A stretch of 64,000 nucleotides of DNA from Bacillus safensis (GCA_030159235.1 BSBG01000003.1:124001-188000), one strand, 5' to 3'. Shown: positions 29,416 through 39,209, numbered from the stretch's first letter. Numbers and translations: made by a program. The notes: generated by a model not told the origin, from the sequence alone.

Positions 29416-30561
29416 ATGTTGGAGTTTGAAACAAATATAGACGGCCTAGCATCAATTAAAGTAATCGGAGTAGGTGGAGGCGGAAATAACGCTGTCAACC
29501 GAATGATCGAAAATGACGTACAAGGTGTCGATTTCATTGCAGTCAATACAGATGCACAGGCGTTAAATCTATCAAAAGCAGAAACGAAAATGCAAATCGG
29601 TGCTAAGCTGACAAGAGGTCTTGGAGCAGGTGCGAATCCTGAAGTCGGTAAAAAGGCTGCTGAGGAAAGCAAAGAACAGATTGAAGAAGTATTAAAAGGC
29701 GCAGACATGGTCTTTGTGACTGCTGGTATGGGCGGTGGAACTGGTACGGGTGCTGCACCTGTCATTGCAAAAATCGCAAAAGATTCTGGTGCATTGACAG
29801 TTGGAGTCGTGACTCGTCCTTTCACATTTGAAGGAAGAAAGCGTCAGCTTCAAGCAGTTGAAGGAATTGCTTCTATGAAAGAAGCAGTTGACACATTAAT
29901 CGTGATTCCAAACGATCGTTTGCTTGAAATTGTTGATAAAAACACGCCGATGCTTGAAGCATTCCGTGCAGCAGATAACGTGCTAAGACAAGGTGTTCAA
30001 GGGATCTCTGATCTTATTGCAACACCAGGTTTGATTAACCTTGACTTTGCTGACGTGAAAACAATCATGTCTAATAAAGGTTCTGCTCTTATGGGTATTG
30101 GTGTCGCAACAGGTGAAAACCGTGCCGCTGAAGCAGCGAAAAAAGCCATTTCTTCACCACTTCTTGAAACGGCAATCGACGGTGCACAAGGTGTTATCAT
30201 GAATATTACCGGTGGTACGAACCTAAGTCTTTACGAGGTACAAGAAGCAGCGGATATTGTTGCTTCTGCATCTGACGAAGATGTAAACATGATTTTCGGG
30301 TCTGTCATTAATGATAACTTGAAGGATGAAATTGTGGTAACCGTGATTGCAACTGGATTTATTGAACAAGAGCCAGAAGTGACAAAACCACAAAGAAATT
30401 CATTAGGACAAGGATTAAAGCAAAACCAATCCATTCCTCAAAAGCGTGAAGTGAAACGTGAGGAGCATCAGCAGCCATCATCTCAGCCGAGACAAAATAC
30501 ACAATCAAGCGATGATACGCTGGATATCCCAACGTTCTTGCGCAATCGCAATAAACGCTAA
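29416..30561 (+). CDS. ftsZ: FtsZ, tubulin-like division GTPase
   Basis: A 381-residue GTPase that polymerises into the cytokinetic ring. The tubulin signature GGGTGTG is at residues 106-112 and the T7-loop residues [18 protein letters not shown] lie near 195. A variable Gln-rich linker (about 318-363) leads to the conserved C-terminal peptide [13 protein letters not shown], which binds FtsA, SepF and EzrA. GGAGG precedes the ATG. It is the last gene of the dcw cluster. Confidence 0.98.
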   Translation: MLEFETNIDGLASIKVIGVGGGGNNAVNRMIENDVQGVDFIAVNTDAQALNLSKAETKMQIGAKLTRGLGAGANPEVGKKAAEESKEQIEEVLKGADMVFVTAGMGGGTGTGAAPVIAKIAKDSGALTVGVVTRPFTFEGRKRQLQAVEGIASMKEAVDTLIVIPNDRLLEIVDKNTPMLEAFRAADNVLRQGVQGISDLIATPGLINLDFADVKTIMSNKGSALMGIGVATGENRAAEAAKKAISSPLLETAIDGAQGVIMNITGGTNLSLYEVQEAADIVASASDEDVNMIFGSVINDNLKDEIVVTVIATGFIEQEPEVTKPQRNSLGQGLKQNQSIPQKREVKREEHQQPSSQPRQNTQSSDDTLDIPTFLRNRNKR

Positions 30562-30574
30562 TCAAGTATAGCTC

Positions 30575-30602
30575 ATCCCCTTCCATAGGAAGGGGATTTT
30601 TT
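30575..30602 (+). terminator. Intrinsic terminator after ftsZ
   Basis: ATCCCCTT (30575-30582) pairs with AAGGGGAT (30590-30597), followed by T6. Confidence 0.88.
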
Positions 30603-30845
30603 CATGTTTAAAAGAGAGAGGGGCTTGCACTTTTCTGATCGAAAAGTCTTGATTATATCTGAATTATTTCATTTTCATATGAATTTTGACTCAGGGTGAT
30701 TAAGAAAAAAGAATCATTTTTGATTCCTGTTACAAAAAACGACAAAATGATGAACTTGATTTGACTACATTAAATAGAACACCATGAATCGTGTCATGAA
30801 CAAAAGAAAGGGGAGGAGTGAGACCCGCACTCTGTTTAGCCAATT
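30603..30845 (+). other. AT-rich region upstream of bpr
   Basis: About 240 nt without a convincing gene. It contains a small inverted repeat GAATCA/TGATTC (30711-30726) and several imperfect -35-like TTGACT elements (30686, 30761), none with a good -10 at proper distance. It must carry the bpr promoter and any DegU-type control sites, but they could not be placed. Confidence 0.5.
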
Positions 30846-30862
30846 GAGGAGGAGGGATTTGA

Positions 30863-33800
30863 TTGAAAGTGAAATTTCGCAAAACTGCCGGCTATCGTTT
30901 GATGAGTCTTTTGGTGATTGGTACTTTAACAATGACAAGCTTTGGGATGGTTCAAGCAAAATCGACTTCTACCTCATATCAGGAGGAAGCTGTTTCCTCC
31001 AAGAAAGCAAAAGCAAAGATCTCATCTAGATTAATGAAACAGTTTCATCAGGAAGACAAGGTGACCTTTTTAATCAAAATGAAGGAACAAACAAATGCGC
31101 AAAAAGTGGCAAAGGAGGCTGTGTCGAAAGCCAAAAAACAGAAATTAACAGCTGCTAAAATGAAGTACACAAAAAGATCAGCTGTCGTATCAGAACTAAG
31201 AGCAACGTCCGAAGAGACGCAGCAAGCGCTGCTTGCGTATTTGCAAAAGGAACAAAAGAAAAAACAAGTAAAGGATTTTCATTCGTACTATATTGTGAAT
31301 GGTCTCGCTGTAACGGGAACGAAAGAAGTCATGGAAAAGGTGGCTTCCTTTCCAGAAGTAGATCAAGTGCTGCCAAATGAAATTCGTCAAATCCATCGTC
31401 CTGTTAATTTGAAGACCTCAAAGCAGAACAAACAAATCAAAGCAGTAGATGGAATCGAGTGGAACATTTCTCAGGTTCATGCCCCAGAAGCATGGGCTTT
31501 AGGCTATGACGGTACTGGTACTGTTGTGGCAAGTATTGATACAGGGGTGGAATGGGATCATCCTGCATTAAAACAAAAATACCGCGGATATGATCCAGCA
31601 CGTCCGAATGAACCCTCTCATGAATTCAATTGGTACGATGCAACAACTGGATTTAGGGCGCCTTACGATGATTTAGAGCATGGCACACATGTGACGGGAA
31701 CAATGGTTGGCTCTGAGCCAAATGGAGAGAATCAAATCGGAGTCGCACCAGGTGCAAAGTGGATCGCGGTGAAAGCTTTCTCAGATGATGGTGGGACAGA
31801 TGCTGATTTGCTTGATGCAGGTGAATGGATTTTAGCGCCAAAAGATGAAAGCGGAAACCCTCATCCAGAAAAGGCACCAGACGTGGTCAATAATTCTTGG
31901 GGCGGTGGGCCTGGTCTTGATGATTGGTATAAAGATGTGGTCAATGCTTGGAGAGCAGCGGACATCTTCCCAGAGTTTTCAGCTGGCAACACCGATTTAT
32001 TTAACCCTGGTGGTGAGGGATCAATTGCAAATCCTGCAAACTATCAAGAAGCTTTTGCGACGGGGGCAACGGATCAAAACAATAAATTGGGGTCTTTCTC
32101 TCTGCAAGGTCCATCTCCATATGGCGTCATGAAACCAGATATTGCGGCCCCAGGGGTCAACATTCGTTCTTCTATTCCTGGGAAAGGGTATGAGGATGGC
32201 TGGAATGGGACGTCGATGGCAGGTCCGCATGTTTCAGCTGTTGCGGCTCTTCTACGCCAAGTACAATCAGATCTGTCTGTTGAAGAGATCGAACAAATTC
32301 TCATTGATACAGCAAAGCCGCTGACAGATCAGCAATTCCCGGAATCCCCTAACAATGGCTATGGGGCAGGTTTAGTTGATGCAAGAGAGGCGATCACAGC
32401 ATTAACAGATGGAATTGGTACGATTGAAGGTCAGGTCACAAAAGAAGGAGAAGATACCGAACCGCCTGTTTTTTCTCATAAAGGACCGAATGAAATCTTT
32501 GCCTCTACGCCAACACCCTTGACCATCACAGCTGAAGATGAAGTGGCTGTGACAAATGTATCCTTGACTTATCGAGTAGATCAAGGGAAATGGGAGACGC
32601 TGCAAGCAAAACGTACGGATGGACATCATTTAAAAGGGACCTACGTTGTCCAGCTTCCTGAACTTGAGGGTGAAAACGTCACATACAGATGGATTGTGAC
32701 AGATTTTGGAGAAAATGAGGCCACATCAGAACCGTATACGCTTCCGATTAAAACATCCATCACAACTGGCTACTCGCAAGATTTTGAAGCATGGCCAAGT
32801 GGATGGTTCAGTGGTGGAACAAAAGATCCTTGGCAGTGGGGAAAGCCGACCACAGGTCCGAAGCAAGCCTTTACTGGTGAGCATGTCTACGCCACAAACC
32901 TAGACAGTTCTTATGAAAATCAAACAGATGCTCATTTATCCATGCCAATAATTGCTGTACCTGAGTCAGGCTCCTCCTTTTTACAATATCAATACTGGTA
33001 TGATCTTGAAGCAAATTATGATTATGTGCATATCCATGTGCAGCCTGAGGGGGAAGATGCTGTTCAAGTGGCAGCCTACACAGGCAAAACAAGTGCATGG
33101 ACAGCAGGTGAAGTTGATTTATCTGCATACAAAGGACAAAATGTGAGGGTTATTTTTCAGCTCAGAACGGATAGCAGTGTGACAAAAGACGGTTTTTATT
33201 TAGATGATGTGAACATAACAGATCAAGCCTTGCCTCAAAAAGCAAAGAAACAACTTGGCGTCATCAAAAAAGAAAAGTCTGAGCAGCAACATAAGAAATC
33301 CGTTGATCCGAAAAGTGCAAATCCTTCTAAAATAAAAGAAAAACATGTCCAGATGAAAAAGGAAAAAAGCTTAGATGCTCCGTCTATCAAAGCTCTTCCG
33401 ATGAAAGCAGAAATCAGTGTTCTTGAAAGCGGCAAATCCACGTACACAGATGAAGCGACAGGGAGATATCAGCTTTCTCATGGTGCGGGAGAATTTACAG
33501 TGAAAGCTGAAGCATATGGTTTTGAATCACGCACCCAAAAAATCAATATTTCTTCAAATGATACAGCAGAGGCGAATTTCTCTTTGCAGCCACTTGAGAA
33601 ACGAACGATTTCCGGCACAATTTTAAGCGAAACAACGGGTGAAAAAGTAAAGGATGCCACGGTTTATCTTGTAGAGGATGCGAAAATTGAGCCGGTGAAA
33701 ACAGATGAATCCGGTGAGTTTTCTATAGAGGCATTAAGCGGTGTGTATACAGTTAAAGTATTTGCGAAAGGGTTTAAAGGATATTCATTTACAGCGGATG

Positions 33801-35179
33801 TGACAGAAAAACCGTTTGAAAAAGATATTAAACTAGAGCCTTTCATCGGTTTTGCTGGCGAAATTGGGTACGATGACGGAACAGCTGAAAATGCGCGGGC
33901 CTTCTATGATCCTGGCAATGGATGGGCTGTGAAATTTTCATTAGAAAAGGGAAAGAAACAAGCGCAAGTGACAGGGGGGCTTTTCCGTTTTTGGACATCA
34001 GAGTGGCCAGCTCCTGGCGGAAATGAATTTGCGGTTGAAGTATACGATGCTTCTGGCAAGGATGGCGCTCCAGGTGAGAAAATCGCTGGACCTCTAAAAG
34101 CGAATGCGCTGCGTAATGGTGAATGGACAAAAGTCGATTTAGAAGATCAAGCCATTACAGTAGATGGAGATTTCTATCTTGTCTACATTCAAACGAAAAA
34201 GAATACGGAATCTCCGGGCCTTGCAACAGATGAAGATGGGCCAAATGCTGAAAGAAGCTGGCAGCTGACAAGCGGTGCCTTTTCTCCTTCTCCAAAAGAA
34301 GAGGGCAATTATATGATTCGTGCGCTTGTTGACTATGAAGCAGATGTGCCAGAGATTACATCTCCAAAGGCAGGAACGATAACGAACAAAAATGAACTGG
34401 AGATTGAAGGCAAAGCCTCTCCTGATCTTGATGTAGCGCTCTATCAAAACGATGAAGAGGTTGCCAAAGTAAAGGCTGATCAGTCAGGTGCTTTCAAAGA
34501 GAAGGTCACAGTTTCAAGTGGAGAGCATGTATTCACGGCAGCGACTGTTACAGATAAAGGCGCAACGAAACGGTCCGAACCAGTAAAGGTCATCATTGAT
34601 CAAACAGCCCCAGCACTGACAATAGATACACCGAAAAAAGGGGAAAAGTCCAATAAAGAATCGCTCACTGTAGAAGGAAAAGTAACGGATGATCACCTTG
34701 ATCAAGTGACAGTGAATGGAAAAAAAGCCACTGTAAAAGATGGGAAGTATTCCGCAAGAATCCTGCTTGAGAACGGGGAAAATACGATCAACGTAACAGC
34801 GAAAGATGCAGCCGGAAACAAAACGACTAAAAAAGTGAAGATTGATGTTCAATACGAGGCACCTGACATTACTCAGCTAACTCCAGCAGAGAATGTCAAT
34901 CTCTCATCAGGAGAATCTGTTAAAATTTCATTTCAAAGCAGGGAAAAGCTAGATGCAACGTTTGTCATTCACATGCCGCTGACAAATGTGAGGTCAAAGC
35001 TTCAAAATACAACAGAGCTGCCACTTCGCGAGGTAGCTAAGGGAACGTATGAAGGCTACTGGACAGCTACTTCTACCGCCAAAGCAAAAGGTGCAGTCAT
35101 TGAAGTGATTGTGCGGGATGATTATGGAAATGTCACAAGACAAAAAGCTTCAGGCACATTAAATATCAATGAAAAATAA
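30863..35179 (+). CDS. bpr: Bpr, bacillopeptidase F (secreted multidomain subtilase)
   Basis: A 1438-residue secreted serine protease (B. subtilis Bpr 1433). It has a Sec signal peptide (about residues 1-34, ending near VQA), an I9-type propeptide and a subtilisin-family S8 domain with triad Asp226 (SIDTG), His273 (EHGTHVTG) and Ser451 (GTSMAGPH), all intact. After it come an Ig-like segment, a MAM/immune-inhibitor-A-like jelly roll (about 640-790), a Lys/Glu-rich linker, two carboxypeptidase-regulatory-like repeats (about 850-995) and C-terminal Ig-like domains (about 1165-1435). The start is TTG with GAGGAGGAGG ahead. It is monocistronic. Confidence 0.95.
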   Translation: MKVKFRKTAGYRLMSLLVIGTLTMTSFGMVQAKSTSTSYQEEAVSSKKAKAKISSRLMKQFHQEDKVTFLIKMKEQTNAQKVAKEAVSKAKKQKLTAAKMKYTKRSAVVSELRATSEETQQALLAYLQKEQKKKQVKDFHSYYIVNGLAVTGTKEVMEKVASFPEVDQVLPNEIRQIHRPVNLKTSKQNKQIKAVDGIEWNISQVHAPEAWALGYDGTGTVVASIDTGVEWDHPALKQKYRGYDPARPNEPSHEFNWYDATTGFRAPYDDLEHGTHVTGTMVGSEPNGENQIGVAPGAKWIAVKAFSDDGGTDADLLDAGEWILAPKDESGNPHPEKAPDVVNNSWGGGPGLDDWYKDVVNAWRAADIFPEFSAGNTDLFNPGGEGSIANPANYQEAFATGATDQNNKLGSFSLQGPSPYGVMKPDIAAPGVNIRSSIPGKGYEDGWNGTSMAGPHVSAVAALLRQVQSDLSVEEIEQILIDTAKPLTDQQFPESPNNGYGAGLVDAREAITALTDGIGTIEGQVTKEGEDTEPPVFSHKGPNEIFASTPTPLTITAEDEVAVTNVSLTYRVDQGKWETLQAKRTDGHHLKGTYVVQLPELEGENVTYRWIVTDFGENEATSEPYTLPIKTSITTGYSQDFEAWPSGWFSGGTKDPWQWGKPTTGPKQAFTGEHVYATNLDSSYENQTDAHLSMPIIAVPESGSSFLQYQYWYDLEANYDYVHIHVQPEGEDAVQVAAYTGKTSAWTAGEVDLSAYKGQNVRVIFQLRTDSSVTKDGFYLDDVNITDQALPQKAKKQLGVIKKEKSEQQHKKSVDPKSANPSKIKEKHVQMKKEKSLDAPSIKALPMKAEISVLESGKSTYTDEATGRYQLSHGAGEFTVKAEAYGFESRTQKINISSNDTAEANFSLQPLEKRTISGTILSETTGEKVKDATVYLVEDAKIEPVKTDESGEFSIEALSGVYTVKVFAKGFKGYSFTADVTEKPFEKDIKLEPFIGFAGEIGYDDGTAENARAFYDPGNGWAVKFSLEKGKKQAQVTGGLFRFWTSEWPAPGGNEFAVEVYDASGKDGAPGEKIAGPLKANALRNGEWTKVDLEDQAITVDGDFYLVYIQTKKNTESPGLATDEDGPNAERSWQLTSGAFSPSPKEEGNYMIRALVDYEADVPEITSPKAGTITNKNELEIEGKASPDLDVALYQNDEEVAKVKADQSGAFKEKVTVSSGEHVFTAATVTDKGATKRSEPVKVIIDQTAPALTIDTPKKGEKSNKESLTVEGKVTDDHLDQVTVNGKKATVKDGKYSARILLENGENTINVTAKDAAGNKTTKKVKIDVQYEAPDITQLTPAENVNLSSGESVKISFQSREKLDATFVIHMPLTNVRSKLQNTTELPLREVAKGTYEGYWTATSTAKAKGAVIEVIVRDDYGNVTRQKASGTLNINEK

Positions 35180-35190
35180 TCCTGAAACAA

Positions 35191-35220
35191 AAGACACGAC
35201 TCCTTGGAGCGTGTCTTTTT
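35191..35220 (+). terminator. Intrinsic terminator after bpr
   Basis: AAGACACG-A-CTCC pairs with GGAG-CGTGTCTT around TT, then T3. The stem is 12 bp with one bulged base. Confidence 0.85.
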
Positions 35221-35325
35221 CGTTTTGAAAACTTGTCCGGGAGAACATTCACTTACTTCTCGCTCTCATTCCTCGACAAAAACAATAACAATCCACCAAA
35301 AGTTCTCTATCATCCCCAACAAGAA

Positions 35326-35359
35326 TTGACAGACTTCCATCTCATGACTGTTTTATACT
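35326..35359 (+). promoter_or_regulatory. spoIIG promoter with 22-bp spacer (Spo0A-type)
   Basis: A perfect TTGACA (35326-35331) and TATACT (35354-35359) are 22 bp apart, five more than normal. B. subtilis spoIIG is known for exactly this spacing and depends on Spo0A~P binding next to RNA polymerase. A Spo0A-box-like CTCGACA (reverse of TGTCGAG, one mismatch to TGTCGAA) lies upstream at 35272-35278. Confidence 0.75.
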
Positions 35360-35418
35360 GGTACAAACAAGTGCAAGTACTGCTTTTGATTCTTTGTTTC
35401 AGATGAAAGGAGCAGAAG

Positions 35419-36348
35419 GTGGTCATTTATTTAGATGTGATTTGGCTGTTAAACTTTTGTTTTGATCTATTGCTTCTCTTACTCACGGCATTTATTCTCA
35501 AACGACAAGTAAAAAAAAGGCGATATATGTTAGGGGCTCTCATTGGATCGAGCATTGTTCTCTTGCTCTTTACACCATTTGCAATGTTTGTGTCACACCC
35601 TTTAGGCAAACTACTTTTTTCTGTCTTGATTGTGCTTGCGACCTTTGGTTTTCAAAGATTTCGTTCCTTTTTTCAAAACCTGTTTGCTTTTTACTTTGTA
35701 ACATTTTTGATGGGAGGAGGCATGATCGGAGTTCATTCATTTTTACAAACCAATACAGTCATTCAAGATGGGCTGCTGATTTCACAAAATGAAGGCTTTG
35801 GTGATCCGATTAGCTGGCTTTTCGTTTTAACCGGCTTTCCTGCGATTTGGCTGTTTTCAAAGAAAAGATTAGGAGAGGTTGGTGTGAAAAAAAGACAGTA
35901 TGATGAACAAGTGCTTGTGGAGATACACATTCACGGGGAGACCATCCGCTTAAAGGGACTCGTCGATTCTGGCAATCAACTGTATGATCCTATAACGAAA
36001 ACACCTGTTATGATCGTTCAGATCAATCAGCTCATATCCATTTGCGGAGAGCCATTGATAGAGCTCATGAAGCAGTCTCATCCTGTTGAAGTGATGCAAA
36101 AGCTCGATGATCGATTTCCGCTTCTTGATCGTTTAAGACTTGTTCCATATCGAGCGGTCGGTCATGATCATGGGTTTCTGCTGTGTTTAAAACCAGATAC
36201 GGTCGTCATTTATACAAAAACGCATATGATTCAGCCAGCTAAGTGTTTTGTAGGCATGAGTCTGAGCGGTTTATCAGCAGATCAGGAATTTCAATCCATC
36301 GTTCATCCAGATATGTTAGACGGAAAAATTATCCAAGGGGTGTCTTAA
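35419..36348 (+). CDS. spoIIGA: SpoIIGA, pro-sigma-E processing aspartic protease
   Basis: A 309-residue protein with five N-terminal membrane helices (about residues 1-150) and a C-terminal aspartic protease domain. The catalytic Asp183 lies in LVDSGNQLYDP, the same position as in B. subtilis. It sits in the mother-cell side of the septum and, when triggered by SpoIIR from the forespore, cleaves the pro-sequence of sigma-E. The start is GTG 35419 with AAAGGAG ahead. Its substrate gene sigE follows by 58 nt. Confidence 0.95.
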   Translation: MVIYLDVIWLLNFCFDLLLLLLTAFILKRQVKKRRYMLGALIGSSIVLLLFTPFAMFVSHPLGKLLFSVLIVLATFGFQRFRSFFQNLFAFYFVTFLMGGGMIGVHSFLQTNTVIQDGLLISQNEGFGDPISWLFVLTGFPAIWLFSKKRLGEVGVKKRQYDEQVLVEIHIHGETIRLKGLVDSGNQLYDPITKTPVMIVQINQLISICGEPLIELMKQSHPVEVMQKLDDRFPLLDRLRLVPYRAVGHDHGFLLCLKPDTVVIYTKTHMIQPAKCFVGMSLSGLSADQEFQSIVHPDMLDGKIIQGVS

Positions 36349-36406
36349 GTTTTGGTGATGTCTTTTATCTTACGAGGTCAACTTGACATTTAGAAGGGAG
36401 AAGAAG

Positions 36407-37126
36407 ATGAAAAAATTAAAATTTAAACTCACTTACTACTGGTATAAACTCCTCATGAAGCTAGGTCTAAAGAGTGATGAGATTTATTATATTGGTGGAA
36501 GTGAGGCGCTGCCGCCTCCATTATCAAAGGATGAAGAGCAGGAACTGCTTGTCAAATTACCAAAAGGTGATCAAACAGCAAGGGCCATTCTGATCGAAAG
36601 AAACTTGCGATTAGTCGTCTATATCGCTAGAAAATTTGAAAACACCGGGATTAATATTGAGGATTTAATTAGTATTGGAACCATTGGTCTGATCAAGGCA
36701 GTCAATACATTTAATCCAGAAAAAAAAATCAAGCTTGCAACATATGCTTCCAGATGTATTGAAAATGAGATTTTGATGTATCTACGCCGAAATAATAAAA
36801 TCCGTTCTGAAGTATCGTTTGATGAGCCGCTCAACATCGATTGGGACGGAAATGAACTGCTTTTATCAGACGTACTTGGGACAGATGATGATATTATCAC
36901 GCGGGATATTGAAGCAAATGTAGATAAAAAACTGCTGAAAAAAGCACTGGAGCAATTGAATGATCGTGAAAAGCAGATCATGGAGCTCAGGTTCGGCTTG
37001 GTCGGTGGCGAGGAGAAAACCCAAAAAGATGTCGCTGACATGCTTGGGATTTCCCAGTCGTATATTTCAAGGCTTGAAAAAAGAATTATTAAACGATTAC
37101 AAAAAGAATTTAACAAAATGGTCTAA
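36407..37126 (+). CDS. sigE: Sigma-E, early mother-cell sigma factor (pro-form)
   Basis: A 239-residue sigma-70 family factor made as inactive pro-sigma-E; the basic, amphipathic N-terminal ~27 residues ([16 protein letters not shown]) form the pro-sequence removed by SpoIIGA. Region 2 ([18 protein letters not shown] onward) and the region 4 helix-turn-helix ([22 protein letters not shown]) are almost identical to B. subtilis SigE. The ATG at 36407 follows GAAGGGAG; an upstream in-frame ATG lacks a ribosome site. Length equals the B. subtilis protein. Confidence 0.96.
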   Translation: MKKLKFKLTYYWYKLLMKLGLKSDEIYYIGGSEALPPPLSKDEEQELLVKLPKGDQTARAILIERNLRLVVYIARKFENTGINIEDLISIGTIGLIKAVNTFNPEKKIKLATYASRCIENEILMYLRRNNKIRSEVSFDEPLNIDWDGNELLLSDVLGTDDDIITRDIEANVDKKLLKKALEQLNDREKQIMELRFGLVGGEEKTQKDVADMLGISQSYISRLEKRIIKRLQKEFNKMV

Positions 37127-37202
37127 AAAATTTTTATGAAGCGCTGTTCCTTTGCTGTCAAAGGAATCCACTTCTTTTCTCATAATTCTCGTCATCCGTC
37201 GT

Positions 37203-37230
37203 GCATATTTTTCCATCCCAAGGAGATACT
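37203..37230 (+). promoter_or_regulatory. Probable sigma-F (or sigma-G) promoter of sigG
   Basis: GCATA (37203-37207), a 14-bp gap and GGAGATACT (37222-37230) fit the sigma-F consensus GYATA / GGnnAnAnT. The element lies 38 nt before the sigG GTG. In B. subtilis sigG is first transcribed by sigma-F and later by sigma-G. Confidence 0.6.
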
Positions 37231-37267
37231 GAACTTTGTACAACAGCTCCTGTAGGGAGGGAAAAAA

Positions 37268-38047
37268 GTGTCCAGAAATAAAGTGGAAATCTGCGGAGTC
37301 GACACCTCCAAACTGCCTGTTCTGAAAAACGAAGAGATGAGAAAATTGTTCAGACAGCTGCAGGATGAGGGTGACGATACAGCAAGAGAAAAGCTAGTCA
37401 ATGGCAATTTGCGGTTGGTTTTAAGTGTGATTCAGCGTTTTAACAACAGAGGCGAGTATGTGGATGATCTCTTCCAAGTAGGCTGTATCGGATTAATGAA
37501 ATCAATTGATAATTTTGATTTAAGCCACAATGTCAGATTTTCAACTTATGCGGTTCCTATGATCATAGGAGAAATCCGTCGATACTTGCGTGATAACAAT
37601 CCAATTCGTGTGTCTCGCTCACTAAGAGATATTGCCTATAAGGCGCTTCAGGTCCGAGAGAGGCTAATTAGTGAGACAAGCAAGGAGCCAACGGCAGAAG
37701 ACATTGCCAAAGTGCTGGAAGTGCCTCATGAGGAAATTGTCTTTGCTCTAGATGCGATTCAAGATCCTGTTTCTTTGTTTGAACCGATCTATAATGACGG
37801 AGGAGATCCGATTTATGTGATGGATCAAATTAGTGATGAGCGGAACAAAGACACACAATGGGTAGAAGAATTGGCTTTAAAAGAGGGAATGCGTCGATTG
37901 AATGATCGAGAAAAAATGATTCTTCGCAAACGCTTCTTCCAAGGCAAAACACAGATGGAAGTCGCTGAAGAGATCGGGATTTCTCAAGCACAAGTCTCAA
38001 GACTTGAAAAAGCAGCCATTAAACAAATGAATAAAAACATCTTTTAA
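37268..38047 (+). CDS. sigG: Sigma-G, late forespore sigma factor
   Basis: A 259-residue sigma factor nearly identical to B. subtilis SigG (260 aa), including N-terminal MSRNKVEICGVDTSKLPVL, region 2 (VDDLFQVGCIGLMKSIDNFD) and the region 4 helix-turn-helix (EVAEEIGISQAQVSRLEK). It directs late forespore genes such as ssp and ger. The start is GTG 37268 with GTAGGGAGGG ahead. It is separated from sigE by 141 nt carrying a sigma-F-like promoter. In B. subtilis ylmA comes next; here an inserted PTS operon follows. Confidence 0.96.
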   Translation: MSRNKVEICGVDTSKLPVLKNEEMRKLFRQLQDEGDDTAREKLVNGNLRLVLSVIQRFNNRGEYVDDLFQVGCIGLMKSIDNFDLSHNVRFSTYAVPMIIGEIRRYLRDNNPIRVSRSLRDIAYKALQVRERLISETSKEPTAEDIAKVLEVPHEEIVFALDAIQDPVSLFEPIYNDGGDPIYVMDQISDERNKDTQWVEELALKEGMRRLNDREKMILRKRFFQGKTQMEVAEEIGISQAQVSRLEKAAIKQMNKNIF

Positions 38048-38076
38048 AAGCCGCCGCTTATGTGCGGCTTTTTTCA
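38046..38076 (+). terminator. Intrinsic terminator after sigG
   Basis: AAGCCGC pairs with GCGGCTT across a CGCTTATGT-type loop, followed by T6. It marks the left edge of the inserted PTS region. Confidence 0.85.
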
Positions 38077-38103
38077 TTCTTGTGAGAGAGCACGTCTCTA
38101 GTA

Positions 38104-38130
38104 TTGACTCTGTTATTTTTTTCATATAAT
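38104..38130 (+). promoter_or_regulatory. Promoter of the SorC-family regulator gene
   Basis: TTGACT (38104-38109) and a perfect TATAAT (38125-38130) with a short 15-bp spacer. The expected start point falls at the first operator-like repeat (38138), which would allow autoregulation. Confidence 0.55.
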
Positions 38131-38137
38131 CTGTTTT

Positions 38138-38168
38138 TAACAAATGTTATTTTAGATATCATTTGTTA
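38138..38168 (+). promoter_or_regulatory. Operator-like repeat pair before the regulator gene
   Basis: TAACAAATGTTA (38138-38149) and TATCATTTGTTA (38157-38168, reverse complement TAACAAATGATA) start 19 bp apart. Both 12-mers recur before the oxidoreductase gene. They are proposed binding sites for the SorC-family protein encoded just downstream. Confidence 0.6.
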
Positions 38169-38198
38169 GGGAACACTTAAGCGGAAAGAAGGGTTATT

Positions 38199-39137
38199 AT
38201 GACATTCCATGATGAAAGAAGGCTGCTCATAAAGGTTGCGCATATGTATTATGAAGAAGGCGCCACTCAATCTAAAATAGCAGAAGCGGTGGGAGTGAGC
38301 CGTTCGCTCATATCGAAATATTTGGCAAAAGCACGTGAAGCAGGAATCGTGGAAATCATTATTCATGATGAAGTGAATCAACAATATGGATCATTAGAAA
38401 GAAAAATAGAGCGGAAATATGGGCTGCGAGAGGTCGTCTGTGTGGAAACGCTCAGCCAAGAAACAACAAAAAGCCGAATCGGCGCTGCGGCGGCAGGCTT
38501 TTTATTAAAAGTGATAAAGGATGGACAAGTCATCGGTTTTTCCTCAGGAACCACTTTGCATGAAATGGCAAAAGCGCTTACGTCTGTTCAGCACTATCCA
38601 TCCGTGATATTTGTTCCACTTGTCGGAGGTGTGGGAAACGAAGATGTTGATATCCACGCCAACTATATTATTGGGAGATGCACAGAGGCACTTAAATCTA
38701 AATGTGAGTTTTTACATGTGCCTGTCATGCTTGATACGAAAGAAGCGAAGGATGTACTCATCCGGCAGCCGTCGATTAAAAAAGTCATTGAACTAGGAGA
38801 ATTATCAAATATTGCGGTAGTGGGGATTGGTGGGGTTCCGCAGCACTCAACAATGGTGAAATCTTATATGACAAGCGGCGAGGAGGACATTCTTCAAGCG
38901 AAGGATGTAGCGGGTGACATTTGTTACAACTTTATTGATCATCAAGGGGAAGTGTATCCCCACCCATGGAACGACCGGGTGATGGGCATAAGCCCACAAA
39001 AGCTGAAAGAAATCCCGCTTGTCATTGGTGTCGCTGGAGGAGAAGAAAAAATTGAAGCAATCCGTGCGGCATTAGAAGGTGGATTAATTCATGTACTCAT
39101 TACAGATGAACGAACAGGAGATGCCTTATTAACGTAA
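38199..39137 (+). CDS. SorC/DeoR-type sugar-binding transcriptional regulator of the PTS operon
   Basis: A 312-residue regulator of the SorC family. It has an N-terminal helix-turn-helix (about residues 22-45, ATQSKIAEAVGVSRSLISKYL) and a C-terminal sugar-phosphate-binding domain (about 55-312) with the typical phosphate loop GFSSGTTLHEMAKAL. Such proteins sense a phosphorylated sugar, usually the product of the neighbouring PTS or kinase. It differs from E. coli SrlR (DeoR fold) and GutR, so control is not orthologous to known sorbitol operons. AGAAGGG lies 7 nt before the ATG. The same 12-bp repeat occurs before this gene and the next, the likely operator. Confidence 0.88.
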   Translation: MTFHDERRLLIKVAHMYYEEGATQSKIAEAVGVSRSLISKYLAKAREAGIVEIIIHDEVNQQYGSLERKIERKYGLREVVCVETLSQETTKSRIGAAAAGFLLKVIKDGQVIGFSSGTTLHEMAKALTSVQHYPSVIFVPLVGGVGNEDVDIHANYIIGRCTEALKSKCEFLHVPVMLDTKEAKDVLIRQPSIKKVIELGELSNIAVVGIGGVPQHSTMVKSYMTSGEEDILQAKDVAGDICYNFIDHQGEVYPHPWNDRVMGISPQKLKEIPLVIGVAGGEEKIEAIRAALEGGLIHVLITDERTGDALLT

Positions 39138-39165
39138 CTACCTAATATGATTAGGTAGTTTTTTT
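39136..39165 (+). terminator. Terminator after the regulator gene
   Basis: AACTACCTA (39136-39144) pairs with TAGGTAGTT (39152-39160), followed by T5. The T tract is also the left arm of a second inverted repeat (39161-39184, TTTTTGAGTC/GACTCAAAAA). Confidence 0.85.
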
Positions 39166-39209
39166 GAGTCTAAAGACTCAAAAAGATTGAAAATTTTATC
39201 GATTTTATC

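Noticed and set aside
29385-29825. 146-codon minus-strand frame opposite ftsZ
   Set aside because: Codon shadow of ftsZ; low-complexity translation, no ribosome site, no known family.
30784-31029. 81-codon plus-strand frame overlapping the start of bpr
   Set aside because: It overlaps the bpr signal-peptide coding region in another frame and has no ribosome site or recognisable family.
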